From NCBI RefSeq assembly GCF_000744935.1, contig NZ_JQMW01000011.1:1302001-1366000 (forward strand): a DNA stretch of 64,000 nucleotides. The letters run 5' to 3'. This DNA is from Clostridium sp. KNHs214. Its GTDB lineage: Bacteria; Bacillota; Clostridia; Clostridiales; Clostridiaceae. Shown here piece by piece: positions 46,332-64,000 of this stretch. Within the stretch, counting starts at the first letter, position 1. Each line of letters opens with the position of its first letter. Under the pieces are notes generated by a model that was not told the DNA's origin, ran no database searches, and saw nothing but the letters and a program-made list of their open reading frames with translations. The position numbers were made by a program, and so were the translations under genes.

Positions 46332-47513
46332 ATGGAGAAAAAAGCAACAAATAATAAAAGTACATTCATAATAATATTTTTTATATTCTTACTTATGATT
46401 ATGAATGCCATATCAGAAAATATAAGGGGGGTACTTATCCCTGTGTTTAAATCAGAATTTGGAGTTAAAGATACTAATATAGGAATTTTTCTTTTTATAG
46501 GTTCTTTAGGGTATGTTATTGCTACATTTATAGGAGGATTGCTTTGTGAAAAAGTAGGGCAAAAGAAGGTTTTATCAATAGGAATAATAACCATGATAGT
46601 TTCTTTAGGTATATTTATAAAAGCTAGTATATTTGAAGTTCTGTTATTAGGTATGTTTATAATGAATTTAGGTTTAGCTTTTACAAGCATAGCTGTAAAT
46701 ACATTAATTCCAGTGTTACTATTAAGTTTTCAAGCAATACTTATGAATGTAACACATTTTTGTTATGGCTTAGGAGCTAGTGTAGGGCCTAAAATGGCAG
46801 GAGATCTTATAAATAAAGGAGTTAGTTGGAGAAATATTTACTTATATATGGCAGTGGCATTTGTAATTTTATTAGTTATATTTATATTTTTGAAAGTTCC
46901 GGATGTACATAAGGCATCGCAAAATAAGGAAAGTGGAGAAGTGGATAAGACTTTAATATTTTTCTACATTATTGCATTAGGGTTTTATGTTTGTGCAGAG
47001 ATGGGAACGGGTAGTTGGCTTATAAATTATATTAAAAACGTATATGGATATAATGAAGCAACCAGTGCTACATACCTTTCTATTTTCTTTGGAATGTTAA
47101 CACTAGGAAGACTTTTAGGAGGAGCAGTGGTAGAGAAATTTGGATATGTAAATACGATGATAAAATCTCTATTTATAGCATTTGTAATATATACTTTAGC
47201 TCTTTTCATGGGGGAAAAGGGACTTATTTTAATATCAATTTCAGGATTATTTTTCTCTATAATTTTCCCTACTACAGTTTTAACCATAAGCAAGGTATTT
47301 TCAAAAAAAGTATCTGCCATAACTGGTACTGTGGTAACTGCAGCATCTGCAATAAATATGGTGGTTAGTGTAGTTATAGGAAAGCTTAATGATACCATAG
47401 GATATAGATATGCATTTTATTTAATACCTATAAGCTTATTTATATCAATAATCTTTATGGCACTTATACATATAAGAACAAAAGACATTTTATGTTGTAG
47501 GAGTGATAAGTAA
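46332..47513 (+). CDS. MFS transporter
   Basis: A 393-residue major facilitator with about twelve spans. The loop 2-3 motif appears as GGLLCEKVGQKKVLSIGI near residue 71 and again in the second half as GGAVVEKFGYVNTMIKS near 258. FCYGLGASVGPKMAG near 142 recalls the sugar-porter-like FHS/FucP group. The substrate is unknown. The ATG at 46332 follows GGAAGGAGG; an upstream in-frame start has none. The next gene begins two bases after the stop. Confidence 0.85.
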   Translation: MEKKATNNKSTFIIIFFIFLLMIMNAISENIRGVLIPVFKSEFGVKDTNIGIFLFIGSLGYVIATFIGGLLCEKVGQKKVLSIGIITMIVSLGIFIKASIFEVLLLGMFIMNLGLAFTSIAVNTLIPVLLLSFQAILMNVTHFCYGLGASVGPKMAGDLINKGVSWRNIYLYMAVAFVILLVIFIFLKVPDVHKASQNKESGEVDKTLIFFYIIALGFYVCAEMGTGSWLINYIKNVYGYNEATSATYLSIFFGMLTLGRLLGGAVVEKFGYVNTMIKSLFIAFVIYTLALFMGEKGLILISISGLFFSIIFPTTVLTISKVFSKKVSAITGTVVTAASAINMVVSVVIGKLNDTIGYRYAFYLIPISLFISIIFMALIHIRTKDILCCRSDK

Positions 47514-47515
47514 TT

Positions 47516-48451
47516 ATGGAAAAGGGCGGTGTACTTTTAGAACTAGTCAATGGAAGGGATAAGGAATATATAATAAAAGATGCAGCAGGAATAACAATAG
47601 GCAGGATTTTTATAACGGAATTGGATAAAGAAAATAAATATTGTTGTTTCAAGTTAAACTTTTATAGATATAGCCAAAGAGCATATGAGAGTTTAAAAAA
47701 TGCTCTTAGTTTAATGATGATTTCACTGTTTAAAAAAATGAATATTTATAAAATAAATGTAATAGTAAACGAAGAAGTGGATTTAAGGGCTTTTATTAAT
47801 TTAGGATTTAAATTAGAAGGAATATTGGAGGATAGTATTGAGGAGAACGGGGAAAGATTTTCAAAACTAATATTCGGAATAGATTATAGGTCTTATGAAA
47901 GTAATATAAGAAGAATACCTTTAAAACTTCAAGGTAAAAAGATAAGTTTGAAAGTTTTAACTCCAGAAGATGCAGATGAAGTATTAAGTTACTATGTAAG
48001 AAATAAGAATTATTTGATGTCATTTGAACCGTCTAGAGATGAAAGCTTTTATTCTTTAGAATATCAAAAAAGAAACCTTATGGAAAGTTATAAAAATTAC
48101 CTGAATGGAGTAGAGATAGAATTTGGAATATATGAAGAAGAACAATTTGTAGGCATTATAAAAGTTTCAAATATTATATATGGAGTATTTAAAAATGCTT
48201 TTGTGGGATATTCTATTGATAAGGAGCAGCAAGGTAAGGGATATATGAAAGAAGCTTTGAGCTTGGTAGTAGACTACTGCTTTACGGAAATGGGACTGCA
48301 TAGATTAGAGGCGTCTACATTAGTTGACAATGGTAAATCTCAAAGTGTACTGCGAGCTTGTGGTTTTAAAGAATTGGGTTTGAATAAAAATTATCTTTTT
48401 ATAAATGGAAAATGGAGAGACCATATAAGCTTTTACAATGTTAGTAAGTAA
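47516..48451 (+). CDS. Protein with two GNAT acetyltransferase domains
   Basis: A 311-residue protein. The N-terminal half (residues 1-125) is a degenerate GNAT-like domain. The C-terminal half (about 138-305) is a RimJ/RimL-type GNAT with VGYSIDKEQQGKGYMKEAL as the acetyl-CoA loop and GLHRLEASTLVDNGKSQSVL, CGFKELG after it. It probably acetylates an amine or protein N-terminus. It follows the MFS gene by two bases and is probably co-transcribed; no strong ribosome site is seen directly at its ATG. Confidence 0.83.
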   Translation: MEKGGVLLELVNGRDKEYIIKDAAGITIGRIFITELDKENKYCCFKLNFYRYSQRAYESLKNALSLMMISLFKKMNIYKINVIVNEEVDLRAFINLGFKLEGILEDSIEENGERFSKLIFGIDYRSYESNIRRIPLKLQGKKISLKVLTPEDADEVLSYYVRNKNYLMSFEPSRDESFYSLEYQKRNLMESYKNYLNGVEIEFGIYEEEQFVGIIKVSNIIYGVFKNAFVGYSIDKEQQGKGYMKEALSLVVDYCFTEMGLHRLEASTLVDNGKSQSVLRACGFKELGLNKNYLFINGKWRDHISFYNVSK

Positions 48452-48571
48452 AAAATAAATAAGTTGTATTACAAATATGTAAAGTCAAGAATTGTTGAAA
48501 TGTTGGGAAAATTAACGTAAAATAGTATAAGGGAGAATGATTTTTTACGGCAGTTATAATAGGGGGTACAT

Positions 48572-50005
48572 ATGGGAGAATCTAAACATACTTTGGAAAG
48601 TTCAAAATCAATTAAAGAATTAAATGAAAACAATCTAGCTAGGGATACATTTAGATTAGCATTACCAGCCATAATGGAAATGGTTATGCAGACTTTGTTG
48701 GGCTTTGCGGATATGGCTATGGTAGGAAGTCTTGGTGCTGCAGCTATTGCGGCAGTAGGGCTTAGTGATATGCCTATGATGACTGCTATGTCTATATTTG
48801 CAGCAGTGAGTGTAGGTACTACTGCTCTAGTGGCAAGAGCTATTGGAGCTAAAAAGATTAAGGAAGCCGGTGAAGTGGCCAAGCAGTCTTTAATAATGAG
48901 TGTTTTAATGGCCATTATTTTTACAACTTTAGCGTTGCTTCTAGCCCAAAATATAATAATACTAATGGGAGCAGAGAAGGAAGTAATACCTATATCAACT
49001 AACTACTTTAAGATAACAAGTTTAGGTCTTCCAATGATGATAATAACTATGATAATGTCAGGAGTTTTGAGAGGAAGTGGGGATACCAAGACTCCAATGT
49101 ACATAAATGGTGGATGCAACATATTAAATATAATAGGAAACTTCTTTTTAATATATGAAACAAGAGACGTTTCTTTTAATTTGCCATTAGTAGGTAAAAG
49201 TATAGATATCACAATACCTGGTGCAGGACTTGGTGTTGCAGGAGCAGGTATTTCAACAACTATCTCCAGAGTAATTGGAGGATGTATTATTTTATATTTA
49301 GTATTTAGTAGTAGAGTTTTAGTGAAGATAGATTTAAAGGATAAGTTAAAAGTAAATTTAAGAATAATAAAAAGAATATTTAACATAGGAATACCTGCAG
49401 CTATAGAACAATTTTTCATGCGATTTGGGCAATTACTTTTTGCTAGAATAGTAGCTAGTTTAGGTACAGTAGTTTATGCATCACATAGAATAACATTAAC
49501 AGCAGAATCGCTTTCATTTAACGCTGGTTTTGGATTTGCTTTAGCAGCAACTACTTTGGTAGGACAATATTTAGGAGCTAAGAAACCAGATATAGCTAAA
49601 AAAAGTGGCTTTATGTCAGTAAAAATGGGTGCTCTTTTTATGGGTACAGTGGGAATCTTCTTTTTTTTATTTCCAGATATATTCTTAAAACTTTTCACAA
49701 GGGATCCTGAAATAATAGGAAATGCTCGTTGGTGTCTCAGAATAGTTGCAATTTCTCAACCATTTTTAGCCGGTTGTATGGGATTTGCAGGGGGATTACG
49801 TGGAGCTGGGGATACCAGAAGTGTTTTAGTTATAACAGTTTTAGGAATTTGGGGCGTGAGATTAACACTAGCCTATGTTTTTGCCATAGTTTTGGGATAC
49901 GGACTAGTAGGAGCATGGATTGCTATGACTATAGACTTGATATTTAGAGGTACTCTTTTATTTTTTAGGTTTAGAAGTGGAAAGTGGCAAAGGGTAAAGG
50001 TGTAA
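48572..50005 (+). CDS. MATE family efflux transporter
   Basis: A 477-residue polytopic membrane protein of the MATE/NorM family with about twelve spans. Typical segments are LALPAIMEMVMQTLLGFADM near the start, GVLRGSGDTKTPMYI near residue 168, and GFAGGLRGAGDTRSVL near 409, the family repeat of RGxGDT. It probably exports cationic drugs or metabolites using Na+ or H+. GGGGG precedes the ATG at 48572. Confidence 0.92.
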   Translation: MGESKHTLESSKSIKELNENNLARDTFRLALPAIMEMVMQTLLGFADMAMVGSLGAAAIAAVGLSDMPMMTAMSIFAAVSVGTTALVARAIGAKKIKEAGEVAKQSLIMSVLMAIIFTTLALLLAQNIIILMGAEKEVIPISTNYFKITSLGLPMMIITMIMSGVLRGSGDTKTPMYINGGCNILNIIGNFFLIYETRDVSFNLPLVGKSIDITIPGAGLGVAGAGISTTISRVIGGCIILYLVFSSRVLVKIDLKDKLKVNLRIIKRIFNIGIPAAIEQFFMRFGQLLFARIVASLGTVVYASHRITLTAESLSFNAGFGFALAATTLVGQYLGAKKPDIAKKSGFMSVKMGALFMGTVGIFFFLFPDIFLKLFTRDPEIIGNARWCLRIVAISQPFLAGCMGFAGGLRGAGDTRSVLVITVLGIWGVRLTLAYVFAIVLGYGLVGAWIAMTIDLIFRGTLLFFRFRSGKWQRVKV

Positions 50006-50119
50006 TTGAAATTATGATAACTGTTCCTAGCGTGTCCATATGTTAAATATTAAGAAAAACAGAATAAATTAAAGTAAATAAAAAATAATATAATCATATG
50101 TGGATATAAAGTACAAAAG

Positions 50120-50387
50120 CATAGCAATATACGTGATATTATAAAACACGTCGCTGAAACACGGCGAAGAAGTTCAACGCAAAATAAACTTTTAAAACAA
50201 CGTATAAGTTTAAAACAAACTAAAAAGTTAAGAAAAAAGTCTAAAAATGCGTTGACAAGAAAAAAGTTAAATGCTATAATGGTTAAGTCGCTTGAAGCGA
50301 CAGAGAAAACTGGTCTTTGAAAATTAAACAGAGATAAAGATGTAAATCATAAAGTCAGTGAATTTGAGTTTGAGATTAAATTCTTAA
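50120..50387 (+). promoter_or_regulatory. rrn2 promoter and leader
   Basis: TTGACA (50252-50257), 17 bases, TATAAT (50275-50280). The upstream GATATTATAAAACACGTCGC block and the boxA-like TGGTCTTTGAAAATT are the same as in rrn1. Confidence 0.85.
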
Positions 50388-55213
<4,826 letters not shown>

Positions 55214-55383
55214 AAATATAACTGACAATTTATAATTTATAATTTATAATTGGCAGTTAATAATTAAAAGATTTTCCACACTGTGCAATTTTGAAAGAAC
55301 AATAAGTTCTTTTAAAGGAAACTCGCTCAGCAGAGCTGAGGAGTACTATATTTCTAAGGTCTAAAGACCTAAGAACTATAGCA

Positions 55384-55500
55384 TCTGGTGATTATGGCTT
55401 GAAGGTAACACCCCTTCCCATTCCGAACAGGACGGTTAAGCTTCAAAGCGCCGATGGTACTGCAGGGGAAGCCCTGTGGGAGAGTAGGTCGTCGCCAGGT
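55384..55500 (+). rRNA. 5S rRNA, rrn2
   Basis: 117 bases, nearly identical to the rrn1 copy (GCGCCGATGG instead of GCGCTGATGG). Confidence 0.95.
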
Positions 55501-55510
55501 TATTTATTTT

Positions 55511-55586
55511 GATCTACTAGCTCAGTCGGTAGAGCACATGACTTTTAATCATGGTGTCCGGGGTTCGATTCCCCGGTAGATCACCA
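55511..55586 (+). tRNA. tRNA-Lys(TTT)
   Basis: Anticodon loop CTTTTAA (TTT), acceptor GATCTAC/GTAGATC, encoded CCA. Only tRNA behind rrn2. Confidence 0.95.
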
Positions 55587-55587
55587 A

Positions 55588-55621
55588 AAAACGTATCTCA
55601 TTTAGAGGTACGTTTTTTTAT
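55588..55621 (+). terminator. Terminator of rrn2
   Basis: AAAACGTATCTC pairs with GAGGTACGTTTT (one G-U pair), followed by a T run. Confidence 0.85.
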
Positions 55622-55833
55622 ATTTATTGTTAATATTACAATAAAACATTCATGGATACATAAAAAGATTATATTTTTTTATTATATTATGATATAATTT
55701 TATCATATAAACCAATTATTACTATGTGAAATAAGCTTTCAATTTTTTTGTATTAGAATTTTTGAGATTTCTATAAGAAAGAATCAATATGGTAAGAGTG
55801 AATAACAATCTATAAAAGTTTTAGGAGATTTAT

Positions 55834-56055
55834 ATGGGAAGCATAATAATAACTATAATAATAACTATTATTTTTTTATTAATATTTCTGCTATACGCTG
55901 TAAGTGTAATTTCTTCAATAAGTATTATTAATAAATTCGCTATAATGTTGGTTTTAATTATTTTTTTAGCGTTAATGGGAGTGTTAATTTTTAATGCAGC
56001 CGAAAGGATTAAAGAGATTAAGGAGGAGAAAAAAGATGATATTAGTAAATACTGA
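55834..56055 (+). CDS. Small two-TM membrane protein
   Basis: A 73-residue protein with hydrophobic spans at about residues 5-29 and 34-55 and a charged tail (ERIKEIKEEKKDD). AGGAG lies before the ATG. It overlaps the start of the YbjQ-like gene by 20 bases, so the two are probably translated together. Its function is unknown. Confidence 0.7.
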   Translation: MGSIIITIIITIIFLLIFLLYAVSVISSISIINKFAIMLVLIIFLALMGVLIFNAAERIKEIKEEKKDDISKY

Positions 56056-56350
56056 TTATATTACTGGAAAAACTTTAAGCATGATAGGTATGGTAAAAGG
56101 GTCTACAGTAAGATCAAAACATGCTGGAAAAGATATTATGAGCGGTTTAAAAACTTTAGTTGGGGGAGAAATAACTTCATACACAGAAATGATGGATGAA
56201 GCAAGAGCAATAGCTACAAAGAGAATGGCGGAAGAGGCAGAAAGCTTAGGTGCAGATGCTGTTGTGAATATAAGATATGCCAGTAGTGCAATAATGCAAG
56301 GGGCAGCAGAAGTTATAGCTTATGGGACAGCAGTTAAATTTGTAGATTAG
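56036..56350 (+). CDS. YbjQ/UPF0145 family protein
   Basis: A 104-residue protein of the heavy-metal-binding-like YbjQ family. The core GSTVRSKHAGKDIMSGLKTL, the helix DEARAIATKRMAEEAESLGADAVVNIRY and the end EVIAYGTAVKF are typical. Relatives form oligomeric rings; a clear function is not established. The ATG at 56036 with AAGGAGGAG upstream is preferred to a start at 55994. Confidence 0.87.
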   Translation: MILVNTDYITGKTLSMIGMVKGSTVRSKHAGKDIMSGLKTLVGGEITSYTEMMDEARAIATKRMAEEAESLGADAVVNIRYASSAIMQGAAEVIAYGTAVKFVD

Positions 56351-56351
56351 A

Positions 56352-56401
56352 TAATAAAACCTTAAAGATGATACATTTTTATCTTTAGGGTTTTATTATT
56401 A
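56352..56401 (+). terminator. Terminator after the YbjQ-like gene
   Basis: AATAAAACC pairs with GGTTTTATT, and inner bases TTAAAGAT/ATCTTTAG also pair. It can serve both convergent genes. Confidence 0.75.
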
Positions 56402-56415
56402 TATTTATGAGCCGC

Positions 56416-57357
56416 TTATTTTATACTTTGGCATATTCCTCTGGCTAAAGCAGCTGCTATTTTGGCTTGATAATTTGGTGAATTAAGAAGTTTATCTTCT
56501 CGGGGATTTGATAAAAATCCCATTTCAATTAAAACAACCGGAACTTTTGACCAATTAAATCCTGTCATATCATCTCTTATGCTTATACCTCTATTTTTAA
56601 TACCAACTTCTTTTGTTAATTGGTTTAATATGGTTTGACCGTATTTTTGGCTTATAGTGCATATATTTTTAGCATACCCTACAGCGGCAGGTACAAGCAT
56701 AGAAGCGCCATTTGCTGAAGAATTCTCCGCGGAATCTGCATGAATTCGTATAACTAAATCTGCATGGTTTTTGTTTCCTATTTCTGCTCTATCTACATTA
56801 CCTAAGGATTCTGAGTGACTTGTTTTTGTAAGTATAACATTATAACCCTTTGATTCTAACTCCCTTTTTAATAATTTAGTTACAATCATATTTACTTCAT
56901 ACTCAGGAGTCCTGGTTATAATTCCCTGAGCTCCACCACCATCTTTTATTTTAAGTATATTAGAATTAGGGGATAACTTTTCTTTTTCTAAGTTGCTTCT
57001 ATTTGCATGACCTGGATCAATAACTATAGTTTTTGATAAAGATTTCGTAGAAGCTTTCGGCAATGTTTTATTACTGCTGTCAGGTGTAGTTCTACCAGAT
57101 TTATTATCATTGGGATTTTTAGAACCTTTATCTGATATTTTTGGTTTTGAAGGGGTGATTTGCTTGCTTATAATGGGTTTTTTAGCAGTGATATTTTTAG
57201 TTTTTACCGTTGATGTACTAACTTCAGGTTTGGCTGTAGTTGTAGTAGCATTTATATCAGTATTTATATCTATGTTTGTTTTATTACAAGAAACAAGAAG
57301 TGTACTCATATATAGCGCACATAAAGCAATAGATAACTTTTTTATAAAAATATTCAT
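56416..57357 (-). CDS. N-acetylmuramoyl-L-alanine amidase, lipoprotein
   Basis: A 313-residue cell-wall hydrolase. The N-terminus is a lipoprotein signal with the lipobox LLVSC (C24), followed by a Thr/Lys/Ser/Pro-rich linker of about 85 residues. The C-terminal Amidase_3 domain has zinc ligands and catalytic residues in VIDPGHANRS, TRTPEYEVN, IRIHADSAENSSANG and VVLIEMGFLSNPRED. It cleaves the bond between muramic acid and the stem peptide on the cell surface. The ATG at 57357 has GGAGG upstream; an in-frame start at 57414 has none. Confidence 0.92.
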   Translation of the reverse strand: MNIFIKKLSIALCALYMSTLLVSCNKTNIDINTDINATTTTAKPEVSTSTVKTKNITAKKPIISKQITPSKPKISDKGSKNPNDNKSGRTTPDSSNKTLPKASTKSLSKTIVIDPGHANRSNLEKEKLSPNSNILKIKDGGGAQGIITRTPEYEVNMIVTKLLKRELESKGYNVILTKTSHSESLGNVDRAEIGNKNHADLVIRIHADSAENSSANGASMLVPAAVGYAKNICTISQKYGQTILNQLTKEVGIKNRGISIRDDMTGFNWSKVPVVLIEMGFLSNPREDKLLNSPNYQAKIAAALARGICQSIK

Positions 57358-57472
57358 AGGGACCTCCAAATAGTATAATTTTAAATTTTTAGTATATAAA
57401 AAATTATTACACAAATATGGGTTTATTTCAAATAATAATATGATTATACCACAAAAAGCATTATATTACCTG

Positions 57473-57721
57473 AATTATGAAATTTCTCTGGAATGACTTG
57501 CATAAGAAGCAAAGGAACTGTTTAAATTTAATTTTAGAAATTCTTCTTTTAGACAGATAAAATTATCGTAAGCCTTAAAAGGACGCCAGGCTAGCGAACC
57601 TGAGGCAGGACGCTGAATGTGAGCGTTAGATAATTTTATATGGCTAAAAGATTAGAATTTCTTAAATTAAATTTATTGTTCCGAGCTCTTATGCAAGTCA
57701 TGGAGGAGAAATTTCATAATT
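57473..57721. repeat. Giant inverted repeat IR4
   Basis: Arms of about 90 bases begin AATTATGAAATTTCTC and end GAGAAATTTCATAATT; long inner stretches such as ATGACTTGCATAAGA also pair. The centre (about 57570-57628) is GC-richer and contains AGCGAACCTGAGGCAGGACG. Size and layout match IR1 and IR3, but the arms differ. No ORF. The rest of the gap up to 57928 shows no gene. Confidence 0.82.
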
Positions 57722-57928
57722 CCACTACATTGTACCTTATTGTGGGATAATCATAATATAAATAAAAACAAATAAAAAGTATAAATTCAAAGTAAATAAG
57801 TTAGTAATTTAGATTTTAAATTGGCATATGGGTATGCAAGTTGTATGTTATACTTAATATTAAGTATTTATAATTTAAGGTAGCTTAAATACAAGTGTAT
57901 ATAATATTTTAATATGGGAGATGAACTT

Positions 57929-58333
57929 ATGGAAATTATAGAATTTAATCCTATTGGATATGTAAAATCGCCATTTAAAGAGTTGAAAGAAATTCCTCCT
58001 CAAAGTATTTATGCTAAAGATAAAAAAGCAATTATACATATAAAGGATGAATATAAGCAAGGTTTAAATGATCTAGAGAAGCTAACATATATAATAGTTC
58101 TGTTTTATTTTAATAAATCGGAGAGTTTTGATCTTATGACAAAAACTCCCTGGAGTGATGAGAAAAAAGGAGTCTTTGCTACTAGATCGCCTAGAAGACC
58201 TAATGCTATAGGTATGTCTATAGTGAAAATATTGGAAGTAGAAGAAAATAAGATAATCATTGAAGGTGTGGATATGTTAGATGGTACCCCTGTTTTAGAT
58301 ATAAAACCTTACAATGAGAAATTAAATCCTTAG
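57929..58333 (+). CDS. trmO: tRNA (t6A37) N6-methyltransferase TrmO
   Basis: A 134-residue protein of the TrmO/YaeB family, which uses S-adenosylmethionine to methylate t6A37 of tRNA-Thr. The family motifs are FNPIGYVKSPF at the start, KGVFATRSPRRPNAIGMSIV near residue 82, and DMLDGTPVLDIKPY near 117. It is a short form without the long C-terminal domain of E. coli TrmO. The ATG at 57929 follows GGGAGATGA. TcdA at 39570 acts on the same modified base. Confidence 0.88.
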   Translation: MEIIEFNPIGYVKSPFKELKEIPPQSIYAKDKKAIIHIKDEYKQGLNDLEKLTYIIVLFYFNKSESFDLMTKTPWSDEKKGVFATRSPRRPNAIGMSIVKILEVEENKIIIEGVDMLDGTPVLDIKPYNEKLNP

Positions 58334-58408
58334 GGTATATAAACAAAGTTTCACATGCTTTAATATATATGTTATTATATTTATATCATATAAAATTAAA
58401 AGGAGAAA

Positions 58409-59158
58409 ATGAATATGGACAATAAAGTTCTAGCAGTTGTAAATGGAGTAGAAATAAAAGAAAGTGACTTGCAAAACGCTTTAATGAGAGTTCCAGCAAA
58501 CCAGAGAAGTTATTATGCATCAGAAATGGGCAAAAAACAATTATTAGAGCAAATGATATCTTTTGAATTAATTTATAATAGTGCAAAAGAAAATGGAGAA
58601 GAAAAAGATGAAGCATTCCTAGCTCAGATGGAAATGATTAAAAAGGATGCATTAATACAATATTCAGTTCAAAAGATGTTAAGTGGAATTGAAATAGCTG
58701 AAGAGGAAATAAAGAAATTTTATGAAGAAAATAAAGAGCAATTTAAATCACCTGAATCTGTAACAGCAAAACATATATTAGTTGATACAGAAGATGAAGC
58801 TAAAAAAATTGCAAAAGAAATAAGTGAAGGATTAGCTTTTGAAGAAGCAGCTGAAAAATATTCAAAATGTCCGTCTAAACAACAAGGTGGAGATTTAGGC
58901 AGCTTTAGTAGAGGGCAAATGGTTCCTGAGTTTGAGAAAGTAGCATTCTCTATAGAAAAAGGGGTTATAAGTGAACCTGTTAAAACTCAATTTGGATATC
59001 ATCTAGTAAAAGTTGAAGAAAAAACTGAAAGTTGTATAAAAGGATTAAATGAAGTAAAAGAATTTATAAAGAACAAATTACTTCAAGATAAACAAAGTGA
59101 AAAATATTTAAAGAATGTTGAAGAGTTGAAATCAAAGTATGATGTTAAGGTTCAATAA
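58409..59158 (+). CDS. Parvulin-type peptidyl-prolyl isomerase, no signal peptide
   Basis: A 249-residue protein. The N-terminal half is a SurA/PrsA-like chaperone helix region (VLAVVNGVEIKESDLQNAL), and the parvulin domain is at about 118-210 with AKHILVDTEDEAKKIAKEI, GGDLGSFSRGQMVPEFEKVAF and FGYHLVKVEE. PrsA proteins are usually lipoproteins; here the start is hydrophilic with no signal sequence, so the protein is probably cytoplasmic. AAAAGGAG precedes the ATG at 58409; the ATG at 58415 is also possible. Confidence 0.9.
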   Translation: MNMDNKVLAVVNGVEIKESDLQNALMRVPANQRSYYASEMGKKQLLEQMISFELIYNSAKENGEEKDEAFLAQMEMIKKDALIQYSVQKMLSGIEIAEEEIKKFYEENKEQFKSPESVTAKHILVDTEDEAKKIAKEISEGLAFEEAAEKYSKCPSKQQGGDLGSFSRGQMVPEFEKVAFSIEKGVISEPVKTQFGYHLVKVEEKTESCIKGLNEVKEFIKNKLLQDKQSEKYLKNVEELKSKYDVKVQ

Positions 59159-59192
59159 TAAGGTTATTAAATAGCTATATTAATTAGAAAAT

Positions 59193-59297
59193 GTGGCTGC
59201 CGCATTAAGAGATTCATATGCAATATATTGTTTTGCAAGTATAAGGTTAACACAATATATCGTAGGAGTTATTCTTAGTGTGACAGCCCCATTTTTA
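59193..59297 (+). terminator. Long imperfect hairpin after the parvulin gene
   Basis: GGCTGCCGCATTAAGA pairs with TCTTAGTGTGACAGCC with one mismatch and several G-U pairs; inner bases (AATATATTGT and ACAATATAT) pair too. A T-rich run follows. Confidence 0.65.
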
Positions 59298-59409
59298 TTT
59301 ATACTTTACCCGGCGTATCGGTATCAGAAAATAGTATAAAAATTTAATAATATAAAGTATATATGATTTAATTTGATACAATGGGATTTTCTAAGCTATA
59401 ATTAATGCA

Positions 59410-59668
59410 ACATATATGATACTATAAAATACGTCGTTGAAATGTGGCGAAGATGATTAACTTAAAATGAGCTTTGAAGACAAATTATAAACTCAAAACA
59501 AACTTATGAAGTTTAAAAAAGTTTAAAAGATATGTTGACAAAGCAATTTACAAATGATATAATAATTAAGTCGCTTGAAGCGGCAGAGAAAAATGGTCTT
59601 TGAAAATTAAACAGAGATAAAGATGTAAATCATAAAGTCAGTGAATTTGAGTTTGAGATTAAACTTTA
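59410..59668 (+). promoter_or_regulatory. rrn3 promoter and leader
   Basis: TTGACA (59535-59540), 17 bases, TATAAT (59558-59563). The upstream block is an altered form (GATACTATAAAATACGTCGT) of that in rrn1 and rrn2; the boxA-like TGGTCTTTGAAAATT is identical. Confidence 0.83.

Positions 59669-64000
<4,332 letters not shown>

Overview
This is low-GC DNA from a Clostridium sensu stricto (cluster I) relative. The evidence is the very AT-rich coding sequence, three Clostridium-type rRNA operons, a large SRP RNA with an Alu domain, and the Firmicute gene order dnaX - ybaB - recR - yaaL - bofA - rrn. I cannot name the species from sequence alone.

Layout. Positions 1-1000 hold the 3' part of tadA and a small cupin gene. 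At 1355 a tRNA-Ser(UGA) gene stops after its anticodon loop. There a visibly less AT-rich segment (about 1395-6880) begins with its own tRNA-Ser(CGA). It carries a five-gene operon (minus strand) divergent from a Crp/Fnr regulator (plus strand). The operon encodes a double-cubane-type 2-hydroxyacyl-CoA dehydratase relative, its ATP-dependent activator, a NapH-like membrane ferredoxin, a two-TM peptide, and a second dehydratase-like protein that has lost the cluster cysteines. From 6955 to 11862 are a FetAB-type ABC exporter, an AIM24-type protein, and a FrdX-like ferredoxin with an HcpR-like regulator. This second regulator has almost the same recognition helix as the island regulator. Both divergent intergenic regions hold the same GTAAC-N4-GTTAC palindrome, about 20 bases upstream of a -10 box.

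Positions 12089-13842 are an IS element that separates a strong promoter from tRNA-Ser(GGA) and ffs. Next come csoR-copA (copper), the dnaX-bofA block, rrn1 (22.2-27.25 kb) with six tRNAs, and a separate tRNA-Glu(CUC)/tRNA-Gln(CUG) pair. The 28.5-50 kb stretch is ordinary chromosome: sfsA, a Nudix hydrolase, a DUF1576 protein, an M32 carboxypeptidase, a class V aminotransferase, a PadR pair, a CapK-like ligase and tcdA. It also holds a TPP riboswitch-thiC-purF unit, an Ere-like protein, a DUF4230 protein, and MFS, GNAT and MATE genes. rrn2 (50.4-55.5 kb, with tRNA-Lys) and rrn3 (59.7 kb to the window end) flank a small block: YbjQ, a cell-wall amidase, trmO and a parvulin.

Repeats are prominent. 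There are three full copies and one partial copy of a ~165-bp imperfect palindrome, a 1-kb nest of three giant inverted repeats at 29.9-30.9 kb, a relative at 57.5 kb, and ATGATCAATG-type repeats, one of which has inserted into the rrn1 spacer.

Best candidate for an undescribed system: the double-cubane / NapH-like / inactive-paralogue operon with its HcpR-type switch. The sequence supports the redox architecture and the shared control with FrdX; the substrate is unknown. All start choices, operators and hairpins were read by eye.
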